Assembly (NCBI RefSeq): GCF_016920785.2
Contig: NW_024609839.1
Span: 8,396,196-8,460,195 of the forward strand
DNA: 64,000 nucleotides
Direction: 5' to 3'
Source: Ixodes scapularis
Taxonomy: Eukaryota > Arthropoda > Arachnida > Ixodida > Ixodidae
Made by a program: the position numbers and the translations under genes. The notes beneath the pieces were generated by a model. The model made no database searches, was not told the DNA's origin, and saw only the letters and a program-made list of their open reading frames with translations. Below are positions 34,026 through 43,005 of this stretch, in pieces; the first letter of the stretch is position 1; the number at the start of each line of letters is the position of its first letter.

Positions 34026-34583
34026 TGTGGGGATTGTGATCCCTCAACATTCTGTCGCGTCAGCGTTTTGGCGCGCCGTGGCGGCCGAGCTGGCGTAGCG
34101 AGAGGTGGCGCTACTTACCACTGTGAGTGGCTTCCTCCTCTCCCCCTTGGGGCGATTTCCGTAACGAACCCCCGCACAAAGGAGATCGACGTGTCGCTCC
34201 TTGATTGGCCACTTCGCCCCAGCCGTTATCTTAAAACCAGCAGACAGCAGTCTCGCTGGTCGCTTCTTCCTGGGATTCGGCGGCGGCGACAACGGGGAAC
34301 CTTCCGGCGCACCGGTGAGCGTTTATCCCGTCCTTTGTACATTTGTGAACGACCGTTCGGCCGTGGGCGATCTCCACACCGACGGCGTTCACCAGCTTAT
34401 AGCCGCTGTGTTGTTGTTATTTTGTTTCATTGTAAATAAACAGTTTATCACCGTTACCAACGTGACTGGTGTCTCATTGCGCTCGACGAGCAGCATGCCA
34501 CGCGAGTGCGAACCCGCTTTGCGGTAGAGCGTCTCGCCGCGAACGTGGTACTCCCAAAGGCAGTGGCCCTAAGGAGAACCACA
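34026..34583 (+). repeat. 5' LTR
   Basis: TGTGGGGATT...GAACCACA, 558 bp, with no difference seen from 40835-41392. AATAAA at 34435-34440 is the likely polyadenylation signal. A region near 34230 (TTATCTTAAAACC) may hold the promoter, but no clear TATA box is seen. Confidence 0.95.
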
Positions 34584-34586
34584 ATT

Positions 34587-34604
34587 TGGCGCCCAACAAA
34601 AGGG
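34587..34604 (+). promoter_or_regulatory. primer binding site, lysine tRNA type
   Basis: TGGCGCCCAAC, three bases after the LTR, matches the 3' end of lysine tRNA (CUU) over 11 bases; the following AAAAGGGC matches only partly. It marks the start of minus-strand DNA synthesis. Confidence 0.75.
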
Positions 34605-34686
34605 CTGACGACCAGAACCCTGGTACGTCTCTGTGGCGACTGCTGCCGAGTGACGAGTCCTCGCGCAACCAGCGCTTACCGTGACA

Positions 34687-35979
34687 ATGCAGACCGACTT
34701 CTCGGATTTGCTCACGCTGGCGACCGCGGCCGATGCATTCGCTTGGTCCCCACTTCAACGGGAAGCCGAAATGCCAACCCTCCAACGAGAAGCGCCCTAC
34801 GGCGCACCCCTGGAGCCGAGCGTGGTTCTGACGCCATTGCGAACGGGCGCCATCGCTCCCGGATCTTCCCTGAACACGCGTGCTCCGCCGCCGGCACAAA
34901 GCGAAGCCTATCGGTCTCCCCACGGAGAAACCGCTGCGGCGCCTCATCACACCTTGCTCGAAAACGCGGCACGTGTGATTGAGAGTCTGACAGGTGCGTT
35001 GCGAACGACAACACTCGCACCACAGGCCCAACGACCTCCGGTCCGAATTCCCGTCCCGACTTATCGGGGTTACGCCGACAAAGCGAGCGCTACGGACTTC
35101 CTTGACGATTTACGGAAGTACCAACGCGCGATGGGAATGTCCGATCGTGAAATACTTGAGCGCATTCTGCCAATCGCGCTCGTCGACGAAGCCGCACGCT
35201 GGTTCCGACTTGTCGGTGACCAACCCGGAACGCTCGATCAGTTCCGAGAGGCGTTCCGCCGCGAATTCCTTCCCGCCGACTACGAGAGAAGGATGCGGCG
35301 GGAGCTCGAACAGCGAACCCAGCATCCGGACGAGTCCCTGCTGGAGTTTGTACGAGCCATGCAAGAGCTCTTCGAGCTCGCAGAACCCTCAGCTCCCAAT
35401 GCAGAGCGAGTGTAACGCGTCATACGCCAAAGCCACCCGACTTTCGCTGCGTATCTTCGAGGCAGCCGGTTCCGCGATCTGAACGAGCTCGCCTCCGAGG
35501 CCCGGCGCCTTCAGGGAGACATTCTTGCTGCCCGTGCGTACCGGCCTCCGCCTCCAGCGTCAGCGGCCCTCGAACCGCGCTGCGCGTGGAGCGGGGACAC
35601 GCCATCTCGAGCACCAAGGCGCTACGATTCCGCAAACTTTGCGGAAGATCGGGGCCGAGACACGTACGCAATCTCAGATCGTGCGCTCGACCCGTACTCC
35701 TACGGTAGACGAACAAGCCGGCCGACGCCGCAGTTCAGAACCACCGACTCGCACCCCAACGAGGCAGCGAGGGAGGAGGAAACGAGGATCCCTCAATCTC
35801 AGCGAGCCAACGCACGCTACGACAGAGCCGGCGAAAACCAAAACGCACGGCGGAACCCCCAGCGAGGCGACGACAGAAGATGTTTTCGGTGCAATCGCCC
35901 CGGTCATCTCGCTCGCCAGTGCCCGGAGCGGCCGAACACGGAATCGCACCGTGCGGGAAACGAGCAAAGCCACCGGTAA
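34687..35979 (+). pseudogene. gag, interrupted by one stop codon
   Basis: Starts at ATG 34687. The frame meets TAA at 35413-35415, then stays open for 187 more codons to TAA at 35977-35979. The region before the stop has the helical capsid style of Ty3/gypsy gags (DFLDDLRKYQRAMGMSD, then RWFRLVGDQPGTLDQFREAF, then DESLLEFVRAMQELFELAEP). After it come FAAYLRGSRFRDLNELASEA, a basic stretch and the zinc knuckle CFRCNRPGHLARQC. One nonsense change is the only defect seen. Read-through suppression is possible, but the surrounding bases give no reason to expect it. Capsid packaging of its RNA would probably need gag from another copy. Confidence 0.88.
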
Positions 35980-38900
35980 ACGGCCCTTGGACGGACGGAC
36001 CGGTGGCTAACAAAGAATCAGAGGGTCCCATGGCCACTCTTTTACCGACCGCCTACAGAATAGGCTTCCCGACCGGCACGCCGGCCCCGTTCATTTCTGT
36101 GACGATCGCCGGCAAGCCATTCAAGGCACTCCTCGACACCGGAGCAAGCGCTTCGATGTTCGGCGACGAAGTGTTGACTCACCTCCGACAGAATTCTGTC
36201 CGACTCCGAGAATGCAACACTGCCTTTCGCCTAGCCTGCGGAACCGCCCTTTCGGCTGGTACCGCGCGGCTGGTCGCGAGATGGGAGAACCGAGTAAGAC
36301 GACAACGCTTCGTTCATCTCCCTGGCCTATCGGTGCCCATTATTTTGGGCAGAGACTTCCTTGCCAAAACAGGCATTGTAATCGACGTCAGCAGCGCAGG
36401 CTATCGGGAGGGCACGTTTGCACCCCTGAAACCCTTCTGCGAACCCCCGGCCGTACCGCCAACGCCACCATTGGCGCACGCGACGAACCGTCGAGAGGAG
36501 GCGAGGGACTCCCTAAACCGGGTCATTGACCCCAAGCCACCGAGTCCAGCGCCGATGGCAGCGAGCGCCGCCCCCATCGGGGAAATGACGCACCCACTGC
36601 TCACGCAATCATGCAGCGTGTCAGGGCGAGAAAAAGCCCGACTGTCGTCGTTGTTGCGCCGCTATGACGCAATGTTCACGGACCGACCGGGCTGCACAAA
36701 CGAAGTGCGACATCGCATTGACACGGGCGACGAACTGCCAAGAAGGCAGAACGCGCGACCCGTAAGCTTGGCTAAACGAAAAGCCATCGACCGTGCCCTG
36801 GACGAAATGATCGACACCGGAGTTGTCCGGCGATCTAACAGCCCCTGGGCATTCCCCGTGGTGCTGGTCCCGAAGAAAGACGGCAGCTCACGTCTTTGCG
36901 TGGACTACCGCCGTCTCAACGACGTCACACGAAAGGACGCCTACCCGCTACCGAGCATCGACTCGATTCTGTCCAACTTGGGCAGTGCGCGGTACTTCAC
37001 CACCCTGGACGCTAGCCGAGGCTACCTCCAGGTTCGGATGGAGCCAGGTGACGAGGCAAAAACAGCCTTCTGTTGTCACCGCGGGCTTTTCGAATTCACA
37101 CGAATGCCCTTCGGTCTGTGCGGAGCGCCTATGACGTTCCAGCGATTGATCGACCGAGTACTGGGAGAAGCCAAATGGAAACACGCAATGGCCTATCTCG
37201 ACGACATTGTCGTCTACTCCAACACCTTCGAAGATCACCTGCGTCATCTCGAGGACGTACTCGACCGGCTAAAAGCCGCGGGAATGACCCTGAACCCCGA
37301 AAAGGCTCAAATAGCCGAAACCCGCATCGCCTTGCTCGGGTTCGAACTGGATCGCGGGCGCCTTGCGCCACACCCCGACAAACTACAGGCAATCCTGGAG
37401 TTTCCTGCGCCAACCGACGTGAGCTCCCTCCGTCGCTACCTGGGAATGGTGAACTTCTATCGCCAATTCATCCCAAACTGCGCGACGCTTCAAGCACCAC
37501 TGACACGCCTATTGCGAAAGTCCGTGAGTTGGAGCTGGGGTCCCGAGCAGGAAGCGGCCTTTCGCCGCACCTCCCGAGCGCTCGCGGACACAGCTGAACT
37601 CAAGCTACCCGACTTGAACAAGCCCTTTCTGATCCAAACAGATGCCAGCAATCTTGGCTTGGGCGCGGTCCTGCTCCAACAGCACGAAGGTGTACTCCGA
37701 CCGGTGGCCTTCGCCAGCCGCTCGTTGACGCCAGCTGAAAGGAACTACAGCACATGCGAACAAGAGTGCTTGGCCATCGTCTTTGCACTCCGGCGCTTCG
37801 ACATTTATGTCGACGGGACCACTTTCGTGATCGAAACAGATCACCAAAGCCTAATATGGCTCTCCCGACTTCGCGAACCCACTGGTCGCTTGGCAAGATG
37901 GGCTTTGATGCTGCAAAAATACGACTACGTCGTGCGGTACCGGAAAGGCAGCACAAACGTGGTGGCGGACGCATTGTCACGAGCCCCCGTAGACTGCACA
38001 CAGATTTCCACAAAGACCCAGGCCGAGCCAACGACACTCACAGTGCCAGGCGAAGCCGTGACTCAGTCCCAAAGGGAGGCGGCAGATCTGACCACCCCGG
38101 ACGAGACGATCAACCACCTAGACGCAGTGAGCGCCGTGGGAATCGTGTTCAGCAAAGAAGAGCTTCTGAAAGCTCAGCAGAATGATCCGTTTTGTCGAAA
38201 GGTGATCGACGGACTAGCGGAAGAGTCGGACGCCGTGGAGGCGGGCGGTGCGACCGCCGGGCGCAACACTACTGGTATTGTAGTAGGCGCCGAGTGCCGG
38301 GACGTATCTGGTATTGGTGCGGGCACGGAGGATTCATATCTGTTGAGCAATGACGGGCTCTTGCTGAGGTACATACCCTCCGAGAACGACTCCGACGAGG
38401 CGTTCAAGGTAGTGGTACCCCGCAGTCTGAGAAACGCAGTTTTGCGCTACTATCACGACTCGCACTTGGCCGGACACGCGAGCGGCTCCAAGACTTACTC
38501 AAAGTTATGTCGCATCGCCACCTGGCCGGGCATGAAACGGGACGTTTTCCGTTATGCCCGCACCTGCCACTCTTGCCAAAGCTTCAAACCAAGAGGCGGC
38601 AAACCCCCGGGCCTAATGCAACCGATTCCGAGCCAGCAATCATGGTCTCTGGCAGCCTGCGACGTGGTCGGCCCCCTACCGAGGAGCCCTAAAGGACACC
38701 AGTATTTGCTGGTTGTAACTGACCACTTCAGCAAATGGACGGAACTTTTTCCACTCCGTAAGCTGACAGCCCGAGCGATCACGGAGAAGCTCATGGAGGT
38801 TTTCACCCGTTTTGGGTTCCCCGAAGCTCTTTTGACTGATCGAGCGAGCTACTTCGTCGGGAAGGTATTCGTGGACGCGTGCAAGGCCCTTGGCATAAAG

Positions 38901-39629
38901 CACAGAACAACCACGCCCTACCACCCGCAGTCGAACATCACGGAGCGATGTAACAGAAACATCAAACCAATGCTGGCCGCCTTCGCGGAAAGGCACCGTG
39001 ACTGGGACGCATATATCCCCGAGATCGGGTTCGCACTTCGGACCACTCTCAACCGTTCGACGGGCTTCACCCCCGCTTTCCTCACATTCGGGAGAGAGCT
39101 TCCGAACCCCATGGACCGTGTCCTAGGGGCGAGAGCCGGGGTGGACAGCGCGCAGCCGACGCAAACGGACCACGCGCGGCAGCTACAAACTCGGATGACG
39201 GAAGCCTTCTCGGAGGCGCGTCGCAATCTCGGGGTAGCGCGAGCGAAACAAAAAGCTCAGTACGACCGCTCGCATCGAGATCTCCGCTACAAAGTGGGCG
39301 ATCTCGTCCTCAGACGCAACCATGTTCTGAGTGATGCCAGCAAAGGCTTCTCGGCCGCTTTGGCTCCGAAGTGGTGTGGCCCGTACCGAGTGCAGGAACT
39401 TCTCTCCCCACTCGTGTACAAGCTGACAAACTTGCAATCAAGAAAAGTCGGTGGGCCGGTGCATGTGTGCGACCTGAAACCCTACCATGAGAGGGAAAAC
39501 GGGGCCAACGAGCAAACTCAGCCCCCGCAGAAACATGCGCACGCAGCGCGAGATGACGCCGACGATGAACAACAGGCGTCTCGCTACAATCTGCGTAGAC
39601 GGAGGAACTATTATCCGAAGTTTTCGTAG
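35880..39629 (+). CDS. pol polyprotein, order PR-RT-RNH-IN
   Basis: An open frame of 1249 codons counted from ATG 35880; the natural protein probably begins by -1 frameshift near 35955, about residue 26. Domains: aspartic protease LLDTGAS (D86); RT with LDASRGYLQV (D377) and YLDD 439-442; RNase H D588, E629, D654, D697; integrase with zinc residues H859, H866, C896, C899 and catalytic D928, D987, E1022; then a GPY/F-like segment (KWCGPYRV) near 1165 and a basic tail. All catalytic residues are present and there is no internal stop. There is no chromodomain and no env follows. The order is the usual Ty3/gypsy one, unlike the element at 2.3-9.2 kb. Confidence 0.95.
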   Translation: MFSVQSPRSSRSPVPGAAEHGIAPCGKRAKPPVNGPWTDGPVANKESEGPMATLLPTAYRIGFPTGTPAPFISVTIAGKPFKALLDTGASASMFGDEVLTHLRQNSVRLRECNTAFRLACGTALSAGTARLVARWENRVRRQRFVHLPGLSVPIILGRDFLAKTGIVIDVSSAGYREGTFAPLKPFCEPPAVPPTPPLAHATNRREEARDSLNRVIDPKPPSPAPMAASAAPIGEMTHPLLTQSCSVSGREKARLSSLLRRYDAMFTDRPGCTNEVRHRIDTGDELPRRQNARPVSLAKRKAIDRALDEMIDTGVVRRSNSPWAFPVVLVPKKDGSSRLCVDYRRLNDVTRKDAYPLPSIDSILSNLGSARYFTTLDASRGYLQVRMEPGDEAKTAFCCHRGLFEFTRMPFGLCGAPMTFQRLIDRVLGEAKWKHAMAYLDDIVVYSNTFEDHLRHLEDVLDRLKAAGMTLNPEKAQIAETRIALLGFELDRGRLAPHPDKLQAILEFPAPTDVSSLRRYLGMVNFYRQFIPNCATLQAPLTRLLRKSVSWSWGPEQEAAFRRTSRALADTAELKLPDLNKPFLIQTDASNLGLGAVLLQQHEGVLRPVAFASRSLTPAERNYSTCEQECLAIVFALRRFDIYVDGTTFVIETDHQSLIWLSRLREPTGRLARWALMLQKYDYVVRYRKGSTNVVADALSRAPVDCTQISTKTQAEPTTLTVPGEAVTQSQREAADLTTPDETINHLDAVSAVGIVFSKEELLKAQQNDPFCRKVIDGLAEESDAVEAGGATAGRNTTGIVVGAECRDVSGIGAGTEDSYLLSNDGLLLRYIPSENDSDEAFKVVVPRSLRNAVLRYYHDSHLAGHASGSKTYSKLCRIATWPGMKRDVFRYARTCHSCQSFKPRGGKPPGLMQPIPSQQSWSLAACDVVGPLPRSPKGHQYLLVVTDHFSKWTELFPLRKLTARAITEKLMEVFTRFGFPEALLTDRASYFVGKVFVDACKALGIKHRTTTPYHPQSNITERCNRNIKPMLAAFAERHRDWDAYIPEIGFALRTTLNRSTGFTPAFLTFGRELPNPMDRVLGARAGVDSAQPTQTDHARQLQTRMTEAFSEARRNLGVARAKQKAQYDRSHRDLRYKVGDLVLRRNHVLSDASKGFSAALAPKWCGPYRVQELLSPLVYKLTNLQSRKVGGPVHVCDLKPYHERENGANEQTQPPQKHAHAARDDADDEQQASRYNLRRRRNYYPKFS
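35955..35961 (+). promoter_or_regulatory. -1 frameshift slippery site G GGA AAC
   Basis: In gag phase the bases read GCG GGA AAC, giving the heptamer G GGA AAC, a known -1 slip site in retroviruses. It lies 15 bases before the gag stop, and pol is in the -1 frame with overlap, exactly as such a site requires. A downstream pseudoknot was not modelled. Confidence 0.75.
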
Positions 39630-40224
39630 AGGCAGCCCCATTAAGTGGCGAAATGTCACATTAAGGGAAGTGCAAAGCACAATACACCTGCTGCCTTCGC
39701 GAACGCGCCAGACACCATTGTTTACTGGCAAGCAGTGACCTCCATACGTCACCTCGGCGTTCGCTCCCGGATGAACCCGTAGGGGAATCCCCCAAACACG
39801 GCTTCCAAGGGAAAGGGTACGCGTAACTGCCATTGGTCAGTTATTGCCACCTACGCTCACGCGTGCCACGTGTCAACGCAAGAGCGCGGTGCGAGCGTCG
39901 TCACAAGCGGTCGGAGACCAAGTGGTCATTCTACCGCAGTACGTTCCGCACCTACGAAGAGGACCTCCAGCCTTTGCTTCGCGTCGTTCGTGAGCTGTTG
40001 CTTTCTCCTGGCTACGGCAGTTCAGCGGCGTCCAGGGACCACACTGGGCGTGACTCGTCAGGCGGCCCCGCTACCCCAGCCGGCCGCGGGCCAAACTAGC
40101 AACCCGTCGTTTTCGTGGGCCGTCGGAATCGTTTCCGGTCAGGGACTGCCGGCTCATCATCTTCGGGACCCGCGCCGCGGCCGAAAAGCTCGCCGACCAG
40201 GGACCAGCTGCTCCCGTTCGTCCC
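39630..40224 (+). other. non-pol insert upstream of the kinase homology
   Basis: GC-rich sequence with frames broken by stops. In the kinase frame the sequence is open from 40054, and the bases just before 40225 (…GPAAPVRPVTSPKGPREL) could be the kinase D-E linker, so the captured segment may begin earlier than 40225. The rest shows no domain. Confidence 0.45.
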
Positions 40225-40722
40225 GTGACAAGTCCGAAGGGCCCCAGGGAGCTGGCGCAGTTCGCCCAGCAGGGCTCGTGGGGCACGCACTACATCGGCA
40301 GCCGAGGGGTGATCTACCGGGACCTGGCCGTCCGGAACGTGCTCGTCGACGAACACGGCTGCTACAAGGTCGCCGACTTCGGCCTCTCCAGGAGCATTAC
40401 GGACTCTGAGACGGACGTGTACCACCAGAAGTACAAGGGCGCCCTCCCAGTGCGGTGGATGGCTCCGGAGTGCTCGCATCTTCAGGTGTTCCCTTTCAAG
40501 TCCGACGTCTGGGCTGTCGGAATGGTGCTGTGGGACAATCGTCACCTTGGGCTCGACGCCCTACCCCGGCCTGTGCGCTCAGGAGGTGATCCGCCACGTG
40601 CGCGACGGTCAAGGGTTGGCGCAGCCGACCGACTGCCGCTGGGAGCTGTCCCGCCTGATGAGGGCCTGCGGGACGACTTCTTGAACCATGAACGTATGAG
40701 CCGGGCTGTAGTTCCCGTGTAG
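40225..40722 (+). pseudogene. captured receptor tyrosine kinase fragment
   Basis: The frame encodes the C-terminal lobe of a tyrosine kinase domain, same strand as pol. In order: helix E (RELAQFAQQGSWGTHYI), catalytic loop YRDLAVRN (family HRDLAARN; the Asp and Asn are kept, His has become Tyr), KVADFGLSR, an activation segment with a DVYHQ tyrosine, LPVRWMAPE and KSDVWAVGMVLW. After LW one extra base near 40534-40538 shifts the frame; the shifted frame then reads TLGSTPYPG, EVIRHVRDG and WELSRLMRAC, all kinase motifs, until a missing base near 40668-40671 brings the original frame back. The glycine loop, catalytic lysine and helix C Glu are absent. It is uninterrupted by introns over about 440 bp. 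It cannot be a working kinase. Receptor class is likely from LGSTPYPG, but the family is not assigned. Confidence 0.88.
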
Positions 40723-40821
40723 TTGCAGCCGCTGGCGGCCTTTTTCTTTTTTTTTTTTTTATTATTTTAGTCTTGGTTGTGTGTTTGTGTTGGTCTACCC
40801 GTTTGCGGGTGACTATTGGCT
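40723..40821 (+). other. tail with poly-T run
   Basis: Contains a pyrimidine run (about 40740-40762) after the kinase stop. No poly-A follows the kinase, so the captured piece does not show a mature mRNA tail. Confidence 0.5.
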
Positions 40822-40834
40822 AAGGAGGGGGGAG
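40822..40834 (+). promoter_or_regulatory. polypurine tract
   Basis: AAGGAGGGGGGAG lies directly before the 3' LTR, the expected primer for plus-strand DNA synthesis. Confidence 0.85.
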
Positions 40835-41392
40835 TGTGGGGATTGTGATCCCTCAACATTCTGTCGCGTCAGCGTTTTGGCGCGCCGTGGCGGCCGAGCT
40901 GGCGTAGCGAGAGGTGGCGCTACTTACCACTGTGAGTGGCTTCCTCCTCTCCCCCTTGGGGCGATTTCCGTAACGAACCCCCGCACAAAGGAGATCGACG
41001 TGTCGCTCCTTGATTGGCCACTTCGCCCCAGCCGTTATCTTAAAACCAGCAGACAGCAGTCTCGCTGGTCGCTTCTTCCTGGGATTCGGCGGCGGCGACA
41101 ACGGGGAACCTTCCGGCGCACCGGTGAGCGTTTATCCCGTCCTTTGTACATTTGTGAACGACCGTTCGGCCGTGGGCGATCTCCACACCGACGGCGTTCA
41201 CCAGCTTATAGCCGCTGTGTTGTTGTTATTTTGTTTCATTGTAAATAAACAGTTTATCACCGTTACCAACGTGACTGGTGTCTCATTGCGCTCGACGAGC
41301 AGCATGCCACGCGAGTGCGAACCCGCTTTGCGGTAGAGCGTCTCGCCGCGAACGTGGTACTCCCAAAGGCAGTGGCCCTAAGGAGAACCACA
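40835..41392 (+). repeat. 3' LTR
   Basis: 558 bp, apparently identical to 34026-34583; followed by the ATGC target duplication. Confidence 0.95.
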
Positions 41393-41531
41393 ATGCTCAT
41401 ATTTTCCAAAAAGTACTGCCATCCATAAGAGATACCGTCATATGAGTTATGTTCTAAGGTTTGCAGCATCCCACCTAGTGCTCCTGCCTGGTTTCGTGCC
41501 ATCCAAATCTCGGTTCAGCATCCCTTTGGTA

Positions 41532-41646
41532 CTAGAACGGTTGTTTGTCGACCTCATTGATTTTATGCTCTTGCAACCTTGTTCAGGAATTTCATCACAA
41601 CTGGCCTCGGAGTAGTGCTGCTGAGGCCGACAAACAACCGTTCTAG
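41532..41646. repeat. 115-bp MITE with 19-bp perfect TIRs
   Basis: CTAGAACGGTTGTTTGTCG (41532-41550) is exactly inverted at 41628-41646. The TAG of its right end forms the stop codon of the minus-strand frame at 41643-41855, so it appears to have cut that frame short. Confidence 0.75.
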
Positions 41647-41873
41647 AAGAGCAACTGTGTTTGCTGCCTTTTTCGAGTACTTATATTAAAAAGCCAGCAA
41701 GCCACCATGATGGCAGTGATGTCGTCCTCTGCATTCTTCACGGACAAAAACCGCTGCTTATCGACAGCGAGGTACAAAAAGTCAGCCCCCTCGGCGTCAT
41801 TGCCAGAGTACACGACGCACGGCATTGCCGGGATGTCTTGCTCCTGTGTTAGCAAACAAAATCAATGCAATGT
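41643..41873 (-). pseudogene. possible terminal exon cut by a MITE
   Basis: On the minus strand an acceptor (TTTGTTTGCTAACACAG) is followed by an open frame reading EQDIPAMPCVVYSGNDAEGA…AIMVACWLFNI. It stops at a TAG supplied by the MITE terminus. It resembles in outline the plus-strand exon at 22125 (PxxPxV…hydrophobic…YxxNI). No function is assigned. It may be part of the gene content of the enclosing 16-kb element. Confidence 0.3.
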
Positions 41874-42969
41874 AAGGCAGGAACCATGCGTGATAGTCTT
41901 CTCTAAATCATCACAGTTAATATATTACTATCTACCAGCGAGCTAGTCCACTGTTATTTGCTATAGTCACTTGATCTATATTAAATATGTAATACCCCCA
42001 CCCCCTGCAGGCCTGATTACACTTGTACAGAATGCAACTTAGACAAGTGGCAGTAAATCATGCTTTCCCAGCACTGAAAAATATGCAAGATCGTCAGTGC
42101 AACAGGGACACCTGCATTATCTCTGTGATTAGTAAAATTTCGGCAATGCTAGCCAGAAGTCTGGTTCCACATAGAGACGTAAACGTTGCTTTGGCTTGCC
42201 CATTGCAAAAAAGCCAGAATCAGTCAACAGGAGCCCACATTCTCCTTGTGTGATCTCCTGATCTGCAATTACTTCACCTCCTATGTACATTTTGGCCAAA
42301 ATATTTTGCTTTAGATGGTTAGAAACCTTGTGGAAACTACTTTTGGCCATGATATTTCCAACCATCAGTGTGTCAGGAAAGACAGCCACTGGATCTTTTG
42401 TACCTTTCTAGAAGAGTGTGCCGTGCAGTGATTAGAAAGCTTGTTTGTCGAAGTTGTAGTCAAACATGTGAAGCAGTGCCATCAGCATCGTATTGGCTCC
42501 CCTGAGACCATGCGACTTCTAAACATCACCTCCAACTGCATAACTTTGCTAAACTATGATCTAGATGAAGGCTAAACTAGGTTCAAGCATGGAACATGGC
42601 TCTATCTGTTGTGCAAGAAAGGTGCTAGTTTGTAATGTACTGCATGCTTGGCTGCCATTAAAAAAAAAAAAGAAAATGGAAAACTTTAATAAGATGGATA
42701 CATTCACAATTGCATATGTGCCCCAATGTTGCCTAAACATTTGCTTAGAAAGATTGTGCGCAAGGGAGTTCATAAAAGCGCTAGGTTACATTTTGCAACC
42801 TATGCTAGAAAGGATAGTTGCGAGCTTACCTCCTCTCCAACAAACAGATGTGACAGTGCCATGGTTTCCTTGACATTGTAAACCACGATCATCGTAGCCG
42901 CTACTGCCAAGATGTCTGAAAAATAGTAGCACCGTTCCAGTATAAGGTTAGTAGAAATTCTCAACAGTT
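41874..42969. other. element interior, weak coding hints on minus strand
   Basis: A minus-strand frame at 42129-42389 reads MVGNIMAKSSFHKVSNHL… without a known motif. Otherwise AT-rich DNA with an A run near 42660-42671. Confidence 0.35.
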
Positions 42970-43005
42970 TTTATGCCCTTGGCGCCGTGGCGCCAAGGGC
43001 ATAAA
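42970..43005. repeat. perfect 17-bp hairpin with 2-base loop
   Basis: TTTATGCCCTTGGCGCC and its exact complement are separated by GT. Such a tight palindrome can extrude as a cruciform; no element ends are visible. Confidence 0.8.

Larger units (their letters stand above)
34026..41392 (+). mobile_element. Ty3/gypsy LTR retrotransposon carrying a kinase fragment
   Basis: A 7367-bp plus-strand element. Both LTRs are 558 bp and look identical; ends are TGTGG...CCACA. ATGC at 34022-34025 recurs at 41393-41396 as the target duplication. Interior order: lysine-type primer site, gag (one in-frame stop), -1 slippery site, pol PR-RT-RH-IN, 1.2 kb of non-pol sequence with a tyrosine kinase fragment, polypurine tract, LTR. 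Identical LTRs mean a very recent insertion. With gag interrupted, this copy probably moved, or would move, with gag supplied in trans, as expected for a transducing element. Confidence 0.95.

Noticed and set aside
40225..40722. A working kinase
   Set aside because: No glycine loop, catalytic lysine or helix C; two indels and an altered HRD histidine.
39630..40834. Envelope gene between pol and the 3' LTR
   Set aside because: No signal peptide, furin-like site or transmembrane segment. The region instead shows a kinase fragment.
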